Made by a program: the position numbers and the translations under genes. The notes beneath the pieces were generated by a model, which saw only the letters and a list, made by a program, of their open reading frames with translations, searched no databases and was not told the origin of the DNA. From Annona cherimola (taxonomy: Eukaryota; Streptophyta; Magnoliopsida; Magnoliales; Annonaceae), in the NCBI GenBank assembly GCA_030490835.1, contig CM059973.1:52952008-53016007 (forward strand): a DNA stretch of 64,000 nt, written 5' to 3'. This document shows, in pieces, positions 45,465 to 57,218 of this stretch (its first letter is position 1; each line of letters begins with the position of its first letter).

Positions 45465-47612
45465 CTTTTTGATTTTTCATCAAATTGGAATTTATCCCCC
45501 CTTGCTTGAGGTATTAAATTGTAAATGTATTTTTTTCTAATTTCCAAAAGGTTCTTTGAGCCATGTGCAGCCACCCTAGCTACTATTCATGCCTCCCCTA
45601 TGGCAGCCCTATTTTTTATATTTTTTTGATTTATTAAAATTAATTTTTTTAGGCTAATTCAATCTTAGATTTTTGATGATGATGGATTTGGACCATTGGA
45701 TTTGGCCCCAAAAGTCCATGCATGTCCACATCCTAGCTGCTCCTTGCAGATATGCATTTAATTTTTTGATTTTTAATTAATTAAAAATAACCCAAAAGTC
45801 AAATTATAATTTAATGAAAAGTGGGCTACCTTTTTTATCTTCAAATGACGTTTTATCTTGACCCTTGACTCATAATTTTTTATCAATCTTGGACCACTCA
45901 TCATTTTCATCATCATATTTTGGTCATCCATAAAAAATTTCATCTCAATCTGACGTCCGGATTGCAAGATATGAATTTTTCTTCATTTTCTTCACAAAAA
46001 TCCAAACAAATCCGAAAATTATTATTTTAATCCAAAAAGCACTTTTGTCCTTTAGTGGAAAGCTTCCTTTTTCATTTTTTATGATTAAGTTAATCCAAAG
46101 TGATTAACTTAACATATTTCTTAATCCCACATTTACTATTCACGTTTACTATTCACGTTTTACTATTCATGTGCACTATTCTTCCGAATTAACATTCCAT
46201 AATTAGCTATTTAATCTTCCAATGCCATATATTGCAAAATATCATTATATTACCCTGGGTTTATAACCCTAGGGTTTCATATACGTTTCTAAAATCGGGG
46301 TTTCACAGCATTCGAAAGAAAAGTTTTGGGGAATATAGAATTGTGGAAGGAGAGTAGCTATATAAGACAAGTAATATTTTGTTTGAAGTTGTAAAATGGT
46401 TTTCATAATTAATTATTATTGTTGAGAAATTAACTTGATTATTTCAATTAATTGTACATGACATTTATACTATATTTTATTTTAGGCTATGGATTTGTAT
46501 ATTTGGTATAGTTTAATTTTAAATTCTTAGAAATTTTCAAAGATATAAAATTGTGTAGACAAAATTATACCTTAAAATGAGACTAAAACACCTGTGTTAA
46601 TATTATTATTTTTTTCTACAAATTAATTTATATAATAACTTATTGTGTAAAAGTTATATATATATATTAGCATAATGGTTTCGGTAATATATTAATTTGT
46701 ATGCATAAGATTGATTTTTGTATATAATTAAATCTTTATATTAAATCCCATCCAGACCTTGAAACGTCCTGAGAGAATGCGTGCTTGGCTCTAGAACGTC
46801 CAGGAAGAAATTTCATTCGGAAGAAAATTTTTGCCTGAAAAGCAATTCACTAGAGAGAGAGAATCCCGTCAGGAGATATTGACCTTATATCTGCAACAAA
46901 ATTTTTTCGTTACTTTTGATGCTTGAATGCATTTAATATATATATTTTTACTGCTTCTGATGTTCGTGTGTTTTCAAAAATTGATGTGTAGGCTATTACA
47001 ACAATAAGGGATAACTAAGAGAGGACCTAATGGACTCACCTGCAGTAAAGGCTATGATTTTGTAGCTTAATGTGGACCGTTCATTCCATTTTGTTATAAT
47101 TTATTCATTTGAACTCTGATTTGAATGATCAAATCATGCATTTGTATGTTTTTGATGCTTCTGGACTCAATGAAAGGATTTGATTTTGTATTCGAGGCCT
47201 AATTTTTAAGATATTATATTAAATAATTATTTTATCATTTAATTAAGTTTTATTTGTGCCATTTTCCATTTTCAAATAATTTTCTACTTGCTAGTCATGT
47301 TGGGACTAACCCATTTTTTTTACAGGTGTACCAAATCAAGTGGGACACTAGCATTTTGGATTTACGTGAAGATTTTCAAGAATATTTATTTCTATTTATT
47401 TATTTTAAAGGCATGTATTAAGAATGATAGACTTGTAAAATTTCTTTTCTTTGTGCCTTGATGTAATAATAGGAACATGACTAGTGGAAGTTGAATTTTG
47501 TAATTTTTATGAAATTATAATAATTAATTTCGCCATAAATGTGTGATTGATCTTTGGGAATTTGCATTAAATATACGGTCAGGATCACTTTTTTGGACCA
47601 GTATGTTACAGA

Positions 47613-47624
47613 TGGTATTAGAGC
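47613..47624 (+). promoter_or_regulatory. Primer binding site of element X, tRNA-Met type
   Basis: TGGTATTAGAGC differs in one position from the perfect initiator tRNA-Met site TGGTATCAGAGC, and lies two bases after the LTR end TTACA. Confidence 0.75.
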
Positions 47625-47730
47625 GGTCACACATAAAATATGACGTATTAATTATTATATAATTTTTTTAAAAAAAGAAATATTGAAATGGATTTGCAAA
47701 TCTAACCCTATGTTTCTTTTAGTCCAGAAA

Positions 47731-48525
47731 ATGGTCAGTTCAGGTGCATCGGTATACCCTAATCCTAAAACTCAAGAAAAAAATCTCCTTATTACCCATG
47801 AAAGGTTAAGTGCCCTAGAAAAATAAGTTTTAACCTAGAGAAAGGAATCCTATCTACAGTACCAGAACCTAAATAAAAAGTTGGATAGGATCCTAGAAGC
47901 TGTGGATGCTATCATCCCACCTACACCTGTTAAGCCTCGAGTTAGAAATCTAAGTAGAGAGAAGGGTAAGAAATCAGTAACCCAAGTAATAACTGACCCA
48001 AAAATTGATCTAGATAATGAAACACTAGCTGATAAAAGTAAAAGGCTGCGTACTCAGAAACCCATAGAGGATGAGAAGCCTAAGAAAAGAAAAACTGAAA
48101 CTCAAGTTGTACCTACACCTAAGAAGGTTATACTTGTACCTCGGATGGCTGGAACCCTAAAACAGGATGGTCCTTCAATCTTAAGGAAACCTTCTATACG
48201 GACTATGGTTGTTGTTTCAAAGCCTAAGATATTACCTTTTGACGTGCCCAAAGCCCTGAATGAGTTCAAAACTGCTAATATACCCAAAGTCGTGGATGAG
48301 TTCAAAACTACTAATGTACCCAAACCTAAGGATGTGTCCAAAGCTATGAATGAGTTTGAAGCTGCTAATGTACCCAAGGCTGTGGATGTGCCTAAAGTGG
48401 TGGATGTACCTAAGGCTGTTGATATACCTAACGCCATGGGTGAGTCCTTTTCTATACCCAAGCCAAAGGTAACAGTTGAACATAGTCCAGAGCTGCAGAA
48501 TGAAGTTTTCCTTGTTCCATTAGAA
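47731..48525 (+). pseudogene. Gag-position ORF of element X, Pro/Lys/Val-repeat protein, unknown
   Basis: The ATG at 47731 is 107 nt past the primer site. One frame runs on, with two early stops (TAA 47824, TAG 47836), and then stays open to 48573. The last 16 or so codons are Athila sequence out of frame. The N-terminus is coiled-coil-like (LNKKLDRILEAVDAI). The middle is basic (SREKGKKS, KSKRLRTQKP, PKKRKTETQ). The C-terminal part repeats VPK-[AV]-VD-VPK units. I recognise no capsid or zinc-knuckle motif. It could be the N-terminus of an unusual gag or a captured sequence; its 3' end is lost. Confidence 0.55.
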
Positions 48526-48946
48526 CGTCCCTACATCAGTTGGTTTATGGCAAGACTTGTCATCTCCCCATAGAGCTTAAACATAATGTATATTGGACTA
48601 TCAAGAAGTTGAATTTGGACTTACAATAATTTATTGAAAAGCTACTGTTACAACCAAACAAGCTTGATAAATTTTGCTTTTAAGCATTTGAGAATGGAAA
48701 AATGTACAAAGAGAAAGTAAAGAAATGGTATCATAACAAGATTACTGTTTGGAAGTTTGAGTCAGAACAAAAGGTATTGAACTACAGTTTAAGATTGAAG
48801 TTATTCCTAGGCAAACTCAATTCTTGTTGGTTGAGACCATTCACAGCGCTAAAGGCCTATGATCATAGTACAATGGAAGCATTCAACAAAGAGTCCAACA
48901 ATAGTTTTATTGTAAATGTACAAAGACTTAAATATTACATGAGTTG
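48526..48946 (+). pseudogene. Athila-like integrase C-terminal remnant
   Basis: Matches 795-1215 of Athila element 1: QLVYGKTCHLPIELKHN, YWTIKKLNLDLQ, then after stops [33 protein letters not shown] and SFIVNVQRLKYYMS. The integrase catalytic core upstream is missing. Confidence 0.85.
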
Positions 48947-50843
48947 AATTTTGAATTAGGATTACATTGGTAGACCCGAGTGAGTGTGGGAAGTTTGGCT
49001 GGTGTTTTTAAATTTAGTGCTAAATGGGAGGTAACCTATTGACATCTTTTTGGTAGATAATTTGGTACAAGGTGATGAAAATATGAAGAATTGTCGCCTT
49101 GCAAATTGGCTTTGAGCCTTATTTTAGAGGAGTTGTTGAAATACAAGTTTTGCATTTTAAGGTTGCAACCCCAATTTGAAGACGTCGTGCCATTTTGCCT
49201 AGTGAGGAAAAATAATTTTGAGACCACAACCCTAATTTGGAGCCACAACACCATTAAAAAATAAAAGAAAAAAGAAAAAAGAGAAGAAGGTGCACATGAG
49301 AACCAAATAACCTCCATCCATCACATTCACATCTTTAGTTTTTCAAAAAGTAAAAAATAAATAAACTTGTACTTTGAGGTCACAACTCTAATTGTTAGCC
49401 ATGGTGCTACTTATCCATTCAAGACAATTTTGGTAATTTGACTGAAGGACTAATAATGAGGAGAATGGCAAAGAAAATGAAGGAAATAATTTTGGCGTAG
49501 ATGACATGCAGCCTGGTGCATTAGAGATTTTTATCGTACACTTATTTCCATTCTCTTTTGCATCGCATGTCAACATATTCATAGTAATCACCATTTTAGT
49601 AGTTTTGTGTTGTAAAGGCATTTCACTCTTTAGATTTGGAAGAAGGATTTAATTTTTTTTGTTTTGTACTATCTTGGTTTGTTTGCATCACATTTTGTCA
49701 GTTTCATGTTAGTTTTCTTTGTGTCAGTAGTAAGCTTGTAGTAATTCATGATGTGCAATCTAATTTTTCTTTTATGAGATATTTGCAATTTGTAGTGCAT
49801 GGGATGACAAATGCTTCATGATAATTTATATCAATTAGCTAGGTTTCACTATGTGTTTTATCATCATTGTAATGGTTGCTCTATGAATTTATCATCGCAA
49901 GTTACATAATGTTCCAAAATTATTTATCATTTGTAAATGACTGGTGAACTAGATGGTTGAAAGTTAGAAAAGGAATCTATTATCTTAATCTCCCACTAAA
50001 TTGCTCTAAAGAGATGATAAAGGTATTTGTTATAAGTGTTTGAGCATAGCATTTTTCGTTCAATGCATGATAACTGTTAGTTCACCAACTTGAACTTTGT
50101 ATATATGTGTTTTTCTTTTACAACTTGTAACTCTAATTAATGATGCATTTTCTTTCCATTCTTTCATTATGGAGCCTATAAGTGACATGGAATTAATACT
50201 ATATATGTGTTATAAATAGAAATTGTGAAGGAGGTAAACAACCCAAGTTAAATAACTAGGACTTAACATCAACAAATGGTAAGGCTTAAGTGAAAAGTGA
50301 GGGAAGGATGTAGTAAAAGAGCTTCATTAAAAAATTAAAAATTCTCCTTAGATACCTGAAATATGGTGAGGGACGAAAAAATAATAATTTTGGAACTGTA
50401 GTGAATGCATAAAATATGTTTGAAAGTGGAACTCAGTTCTATGAGTTAGCATGGATTTTTACGAAATATTGTTATATAATTTGATTTGTGGATTTTATAC
50501 TCACACCATCTTGGAAATCCTTTTAATCAATGAGACAATAGAGTAGGGCTAGGATGAATGGTTTAAATGTTAGCATTAAGACCTCTATGTCGTGCATAAT
50601 CTTTACATTCGATAAGTAAAGTGGAATGATATGTGATGAAAGTTGAAGAATTTCTTGCACATTGATAGGGATGTGAAACAATTTTGAACCTAATTGTTAG
50701 TTGACAGGGTTATTATGATGTTTATCTTGCCATGTACAGCTATTAAGTGTGTAATGAGAGTGATGGATTATAGTGGTTATGGTTCATGACAGACTTTCTT
50801 TGATGAATGTCGTATTGCTTGTGTTATATTAAGCTTGGTAGTG
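48947..50843 (+). other. 3' UTR of Athila-like element 3
   Basis: No ORF3 can be recognised. GCTAAATGGGAGGTAACC near 49019 corresponds to 1290-1310 of element 1. AACTAGGACTTAACATCAAC (near 50252) matches 3830-3850, and AGATACCTGAAATATGGTG (near 50350) is the conserved 3' UTR motif. A decayed polypurine tract (AAGCTTGGTAGTG, 50831-50843) abuts the LTR. Confidence 0.65.
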
Positions 50844-51132
50844 TGATATCTCTATGAATATAGAGTTATCCTCATCTATTATGAGACATAACAATGGACT
50901 AATCTAAGAGATTTTGCATTATTCGTGGGTTTGATCCGTTTAAAATTGTTAGTTAAAGTTCGTTTTTATTCAAGTCGTGTATCAAATTAAATTTCATCAT
51001 CTGCATTTGTGTTGCATGTTTTACCTTCTTTTATTATTTTATAATTTTGAAGTTTGTTTGTATTGAATTTGACAAGTGACAAAGATGGGCAAAGAAAAGT
51101 TTACAGTAAGAAAGCTTAATTTGGCAAAAATG
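50844..51132 (+). repeat. Athila-like element 3, start of 3' LTR
   Basis: Starts TGATATCTCTATGAATATAG, the counterpart of the 5' LTR start at 21614. It is cut off by the Tekay element at 51133; AAATG (51128-51132) is the presumed left duplication. Confidence 0.65.
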
Positions 51133-53918
51133 TGTGGCGCCCCCGAACCAGAGGCGCCTAAACCTTACTCTAGGATCGTTTCGTTAGTATACCGTGAGCA
51201 GGATTGTAGCCCTGTTCACGCAGTAGGGTTTTCAATTCAATTTACAAGCAATCATTTACTGGCACTTAAAACCATATAATATTTACAACTCACTAAAATT
51301 CCTTTACACCATCAAACTTTGTAAACTTATAATACTGTACTCTCAAAACCTCACTATTCTTCAAAATATATGAGAACCATACAACCTTAAGAGTCTCTAA
51401 ATTGAGGTATTTTTTTTTCTTTTTAAACCTTGTCGTACCTGACTAAGGTTAGGAAAAACAAAATGTGAGTACTAGACTCAGTAAGCAAGTATCTTTATTT
51501 AAGTACACATTTTCATTTCAAAATTTAGTATTTCATAAATAATCCATATGCAAATGCACATTTCACATTCATGCCTTAAACCTTCATTAGATGGTACGCT
51601 AGCTAGGCGACCATCAATTCGTCTACCCCTATCTTAGGGAGGGAGCCACCGGCCTTTGGGCCTATTCAGTGACTCGGTCACATTAGAGAGAGACTTCGGT
51701 CCGCTTACTCCTCTATAATGGACCTGTACCTTTGTGCGCCATGCAACATATGTATGCTAACATAACTTCAAGAAATAATCGCATTCATCTTTTTATTTTC
51801 TTCTCAAATTGAGAAAATGACATAATTATTTATAAAACAGATTAATAAATACATTTTTCAAACAACATTATGAGGATGGTCATCCTTAAATAATATTGAA
51901 AATGCCAACAAGAGAATTGTAAGTCATCCAATCATTTGAAAATAAATCCTTTCAACACGTTACATGCCTACCTTAAAATATCAACTTGCCTCCTCAATCT
52001 TCTCTTTTTCTTTTCCTAAACAAATGGAATCGATTATTTTATATATTTGCATTATAAATTTTTTTATACTTACATGTATATTCCTTTATATACATATATG
52101 TTCTCATAATTAGAGGTAAAATTTCTCCAAGAATTATTTAAAACATGATTGAGACATCAAATCACACATTTTTTCCAATTAACTTGTATGTATATACATT
52201 TTACTATAAATATTAAAAGAAACTATATATAGCATACAATATTATCAATCAACCATATTAAATAAAAAAATCCTGCAATCTGTTTGGACATTATATTTAA
52301 AACTATACATATAGGGTAATAAAATAAATTTCAGAATGGTCTAAACGTTCCTAGAAGCCATGCATAAAATATATCAGAGCGAAGGGGAAAAAAATCAAAA
52401 CCCGTTTGGACGTCCATTTGTGTTTTTTTTTTTTTTTCTTTTGCTCGGCTATCTCTCTTGGCTGCCTTTCTGTCATAATCTTACTACTGGAAACTTTTCA
52501 TCACTTTCATAACCTATCTTTAGGCAGTTACCACGGTTAAGTAAAGTAACTGTGCTTAAGCTGCCTTACGTCCCAATGATAGGTCGTACCATGCCATGCT
52601 GATTCACTCAAGCTGGTCATTTCTTGCTCTAAAAGAAGATGCACGTGGCTAACCATCCTTCATTAACAGCCCCTTTTTAGTAACGGGTGTACATCTGCGT
52701 GCTTTCTTTTCAAAGATGTATTTTTGATTTAAAGTTGTTCATTTAAAAATTTTCTTAAATTGTTATTTATAATCTAATCCGTCTATATTTTAAAGCACAT
52801 CAAATTATCCGTTCATAACAAGTTTCATGTAAAATGATTAAAATTAATTAAGATACAAGCATTTGAAATTAACTAATGCAATTCATTCGCATTTTAATTT
52901 TTCTATACACTCTTAATCATATTTTGTATAATCTAACCCTTTCACTAAGTAAAGTACATTAATTTAGGCTTATCCATTTAATCTCACATAAAATGAAGTT
53001 GTATATATATAATAATTCAAGTAATAGAACTGCAACGCATATAAAATTTGAACATACATGCATGGTACAATGCCAATGGACGTACCATGAATGGTTTGGT
53101 CAATCACTTTTTCTAATGCAATAATAACATTTATGTAAATTTTTTATTAAATTATTTTTCACAATTCAATCCATTTATATTACACAATAGATTAATTTAA
53201 TCGTACATTTCAAGTTTCATATCAAGATGTTTAGTATAGGTTAAGATATAAACATTCAAAATTAATTCATGAAATCTCATCCAATTTTGGTTGTTTAAAA
53301 ATCCTCTAAACATAATTTTCATGATCTAAACCATTCACTATGCAGGATAGGTTAAAATAAGCTTAATCCTGAAATTTCAGATAAACTGTCTTATACACAT
53401 TAATATATTAATTAAATAAAAAATTATGTAAAAATAACAAAATGCGAAAGGAAGCTACTAGATGTACTTGCTACGTATGACTTATTTCCGGGCATGTTTT
53501 TTAATGCAGTTAAGTTAAGCATTTTAATCAATTGTTTTTCATAATCTAATCCATCTAGATTAAAGAGCACACAATTTAATATTTTCCATTAAATTATCTC
53601 GTTGATATGAGTTATACATTTTAAGATATAATGAAAATAGCATAAATAATTATAAGCCCTTAATTAGGACCCCTAATTAGCCCAATTGGTACAATTCAGA
53701 ATTTTGAAATTCCTTCCTGAAAAATTTATAAGAACTCATTATCATATCTAATCTTTATGAAATCATTATTTACCCCTTTTTTAAAATTTGTAATTTAATT
53801 TCACTTTATTAAAATTGCAATACGCATTTTTCTTTAACTTTACAGCAATAATATACACACTGTACAAGCTTTCAGTATGCCTCATATTCACTAAGTTTCA
53901 AATAACATAGGTTTCACA
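51133..53918 (-). repeat. 3' LTR of the Tekay-like element
   Basis: 2786 bp. The minus strand starts TGTGAAACCTATG and ends GGGGGCGCCACA. It is shorter than its solo relatives and lacks their palindrome arrays as far as I can see. Confidence 0.8.
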
Positions 53919-53942
53919 ATTCTCTCATCCTTAAAAAAGGTT

Positions 53943-56022
53943 TCATCCCGAAACCAATTTTATTTCAAATAATTGATGATATTTTCTTTCTGCTTCTTTA
54001 CGAAGTTCCCAGGTTGCGTCATTTTTAGAGTATCGGTTCCACTGAACTTTGACATACTCAATCTCCCGATTCCGAAGCTTATGTATCTTATAATCTAAGA
54101 TTTTGATAGGTCTTTCGTCATAATTTAAATGATCTTGAATTGGCAAAGCCTCCACTGTGAGGATATGAATTGCGTCTGATACATACTTTCTAAGCATCAA
54201 GATATGAAATATATTATAAACCATTGCTAAGGTTGGAGGTAATGCTACTCTGTAGGTTAAATTGTCAATCTTTTCTAATACTTCAAATGACCCTATCTTG
54301 GATTTAATTTACTCATTTTTCCAAATCTTGCGACTCCTTTGATTGGCGCTATTTTTACAAATATATTATCACCAATCTGGATATTTAGATCCCTTCGTTT
54401 GCAATCTGTATAACTCTTTTGCCGACTTTGGGCTATGAGTATACATTGTCGAATCACTTGCATTTTTTTGCCATTCTTTTTGATAAATCTGGGGCTAATT
54501 TTCTTTCCCCTACTCCATCCAAATTTAATGGAGTTCGACATCTCCATCCATATAGGGCTTCAAATAGGGCCATCTGTATTCTTTCCTAATAACTATTATT
54601 ATAGGCAAATTCAGCTATTGATATATATTCATCCCATGATCCTCCAAATTCTAAAGTGCACATTTAAACCATATCCTCAACAATTTGATTAACTCGCTCT
54701 GTTTGCCCATCAGTTTGGGGATGAAAGGCAGTGCTAAATTTTAACTGTGTTCCTAAGATTTGATGTAAACATTTCCAAAATTTAGAGGTAAAATTGTATC
54801 CCGATCAGATATTATTGACTTAGGTACCCCATGAAGATGAACGATTTTCTTATAATAAATTTTGGCTAACCTTTCCGCAGAGAAATTCCTCTTCACAGGT
54901 ACAAAATGAGCTACCTTAGTAGGCGATCAACTATCACCCATATAGAATCATTTCCTTTTCGTGTCCAACGTAAACCTTCAATAAAGTCCGTAGTAATATC
55001 ATCTCATTTCCATTCTGGCACTTCAAGAGATTGCAATTTACCTAGAGTTCGCTGATGATCTACTTTCACTTTCTGACAAGTTAGACATTTAACAATAAAC
55101 TCTGCAATTTCTCTCTTCATGTTGTTCCACCAATAGCCCTTTTTAATGTCATGGTACATCTTTGTACTTCCAGGATGCATAGAAAATGGAGAGAAATGTG
55201 CCTCTTTCAGGATCTGATTCTTTAGTTCAACCTGATTTGGTACATAAATACGATTTTTATATTGAAATATATCTTGATTATCAATAGTATACTCAATCAG
55301 ATCTTTTTGCCTTATTTGTTTCATATATTTCTTTAGATCTGCATCATTCTGTTGTCCACCTTTAATTTGCTCAAATAGTGAAGATTATAACTGCATTTGT
55401 GATAATCTTACTTGCATTCTGGGTGGATATACAATTAATTCTTCTTGTCACATTTCTCTAAGTAATCCTTCCTCTTTAGTGATCAGGTGTGCTATACTAA
55501 CATTTTGACTTAAAGCATCTGCCATAACATTCGCTTTGCCTAGGTGATATAAAATACTGAGGTCATAGTCCTTAAGTAATTCTAGTCATCTTCTTTGTCT
55601 CATATTGATCTCCTTTTGAGTGAAAATATATTTGAGACTTTTATGACAAGTGTAAATTTCACATTTAGCACTATATAAATAATGTCTCCATATTTTTAAT
55701 ACAAATACAACTACTGCAAGTTCCAAATCATGAGTAGGATAGTTTACCTCGTTAGGCTTAAGTTGTTGGGATGCATAAGTTATAACTTTTCCCCTTTGCA
55801 TGAGTATGCATCCCAATCCTTTCTTCGATGCATCATTATATACTACAAATCCCTCATTTCCTTCAGGTAAGGTTAAAATAGGTGCTTCAACTAATTGACG
55901 CTTCAATTTTTGAAAACTATCTTCACATTTGTCTGACCAAATATATCAAACTCCTTTTTGTGTTAATCGAGTAAGTGGTGCAGATAACTGTGAAAATCCT
56001 TCCACAAACCTTCTATAATACC
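53943..56022 (-). pseudogene. Chromovirus pol remnant: RNase H, integrase, chromodomain
   Basis: Minus strand, with stops and at least one frameshift. RT/RNase H junction: RYYRRFVEGFSQLSAPLTRL (56020 side). RNase H in 55906-55586: [20 protein letters not shown] and [20 protein letters not shown]. Zinc finger in 55324-55004: HPGSTKMYHDIKKGYWW and CLTCQKVK. Integrase C-terminus in 54547-54293. Chromodomain in 54224-53943: RNREIEYVKVQWNRYSKNDA, then TWE. In chromoviruses this domain is thought to guide integration towards heterochromatin. Confidence 0.88.
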
Positions 56023-56475
56023 TATTTAATTTTAATTTTATTTAATTTTAATTATTTTAATTAATTTAAATTTAATTTAAATTAAATAAAATTAAAATTA
56101 AAATTAATTTAATTTTAAATTTAAATTTTAAATTAATTTAATTAATTTTTAAATTATTAATTAAAATTTAAATTTAATTTTTAATTTTAATCTTTAATTA
56201 ATTTTAATTTTAATTAATTTTTTTTTAATTTTTAATTTTATTGTTAATTTTTAATTTTTTAATTTAATAAATTTTTTTTTATTTTTAATTTAAATTAATT
56301 AAATTTTAAATTTTATTAATTTTAAATTTTTTTTTTTTTAATTTTTAATTTTTTTAAATTTAAAATTTTTAATTATTAAGTTTAATTTTAATTAATTAAT
56401 TTAATTCAAATTAATTTTAATTTTTTTTTTAAATTTTTTAATTAAAATTAAATTTTTTAATTTAATTTAATTTAA
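56023..56475. repeat. Low-complexity A/T-only tract, 453 bp
   Basis: Made of TTAATT/AATTTTAA-like words with only four G or C bases in 453 (one each near 56192, 56243, 56380 and 56407). It lies between truncated chromovirus pol and the next LTR. Confidence 0.9.
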
Positions 56476-56634
56476 CTTGATGCGAACCAAGTGCTTGTCG
56501 TTAAGAGCACTGTGATCATCAGTTTAATTAAAATTAACCGAAACACATTAAAGCTACCACTATACGGGTGATAGTGTAGAATAACGGTGAGTCGGGTCGA
56601 ATCCACAGAGAGGCGATGTAGTTTTGAATTGTTT

Positions 56635-56822
56635 TTAAGAGAAAGAGAGGGTATAGAGAAGAGAGAGAAAGAGAAAGAGAGAAGAAAGAAGAGAGAGGAG
56701 AGAAGAGAGAGAAAGAGAAAGAGAGAAGAGAGAAGAGAGAGAAAGAGAGAAGAGAGAAAGAGAGAAAGAGAGAAAGAAGAGAGAAAGAAAAAGAGAAAAT
56801 AGAAGAAATTGGAGAGAAAAGA
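56635..56822 (+). repeat. GA-rich microsatellite in the element Y LTR
   Basis: GAGA/GAAAGA runs of about 190 bp; element transcripts would carry the CU-rich complement. The copy at 61965-62152 has a similar length but a different internal order. Confidence 0.9.
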
Positions 56823-57210
56823 AAATGAGACAAGAAGCTAAAAGAAATTATAATTAACTTGCAACTTAATTAAAACTATTCAAAGAAAGCAATAAAAGCT
56901 ATGAAATTTAACTATTAAAGCAGGAAAGAGAATTATATTAAATTTAATCTAAAAATTACAAAGCATAAAATAAAGCAGTAAATCTAATCTAAAAATTAAA
57001 ACTACAAATTAAAAACAAGAACTACGAGACACTACAAAGCATAATAAAATAAAATTTACATCACCCGAATATGGAGAGCAAAATCTCCACGTAATAGAAA
57101 ACTTTATTGCTTGGCCCCACCTCCTTGCTATGGGTCCCACAAAATGGGTCCCACCCAAGGAGAGAAGTGTGGGGTATGGGGGTGTGTTTTTTGGGAAGAG
57201 TGGAGGCCTT

Positions 57211-57218
57211 ATTTTATA
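57211..57218 (-). promoter_or_regulatory. TATA box of the element Y LTR
   Basis: TATAAAAT on the minus strand, also present at 62541-62548. It marks the end of the GC-rich upstream zone. Confidence 0.55.

Larger units (their letters stand above)
42861..46307 (-). mobile_element. Tekay-type solo LTR D
   Basis: 3447 bp. The minus strand starts TGTGAAACCCCGATT and ends GGGACGCCATA. Flanks are GCATC (42856-42860) and GCATT (46308-46312), a duplication with one mismatch. TATA box at 45457. It contains a 43-bp tandem repeat, a cluster of ACTGTTCA motifs and the conserved terminal block. Closest to solo LTR A by its start. Confidence 0.88.
42426..48525 (+). mobile_element. Unclassified LTR retrotransposon (element X), 3'-truncated
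   Basis: A putative 5' LTR from TGTAAAAGG (42426) to TATGTTACA (47610), about 1.7 kb without the nested solo LTR, then a tRNA-Met-like primer site and a gag-position ORF. Its pol and 3' LTR are absent: sequence passes directly into Athila integrase at about 48526. It sits in Athila element 3. Start and family are uncertain; GACAT at 42421-42425 would be the left duplication. Confidence 0.6.
21614..51132 (+). mobile_element. Athila-like Ty3/Gypsy element 3, old, split by many insertions
   Basis: I assemble this element from collinear plus-strand pieces: 5' LTR (21614-about 22120, about 33666-34134, 38653-39250), gag, protease and reverse transcriptase remnants (39283-42425), integrase tail (48526-48946), 3' UTR (48947-50843) and the start of the 3' LTR (50844-51132). 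All coding parts are broken. Between the pieces lie an LTR remnant with a Sirevirus inside, Tekay-type solo LTRs, and an unclassified LTR element. The assembly is inference from order, orientation and shared LTR-start sequence. Confidence 0.65.
51133..56022 (-). mobile_element. Tekay/Del-like chromovirus, 5'-truncated
   Basis: Minus strand: 3' LTR (51133-53918), polypurine tract AAGGATGAGAGAAT, then pol read from RNase H to integrase with a C-terminal chromodomain. The rest of pol and the 5' LTR are lost to the right, where a stretch of pure A/T begins. The LTR end block is the one in solo LTRs A to D, so this element identifies their family. Confidence 0.85.

Noticed and set aside
48102..48461. 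Repetitive frames on the minus strand (48102-48461, 48232-48483)
   Set aside because: They are antisense shadows of the repeat-containing element X ORF.
56587..56802. 71-codon Arg/Glu/Lys-rich frame, and the complementary Ser/Leu/Phe-rich frames at 56534-56833 and 61753-62163
   Set aside because: They are translations of the GA microsatellite.
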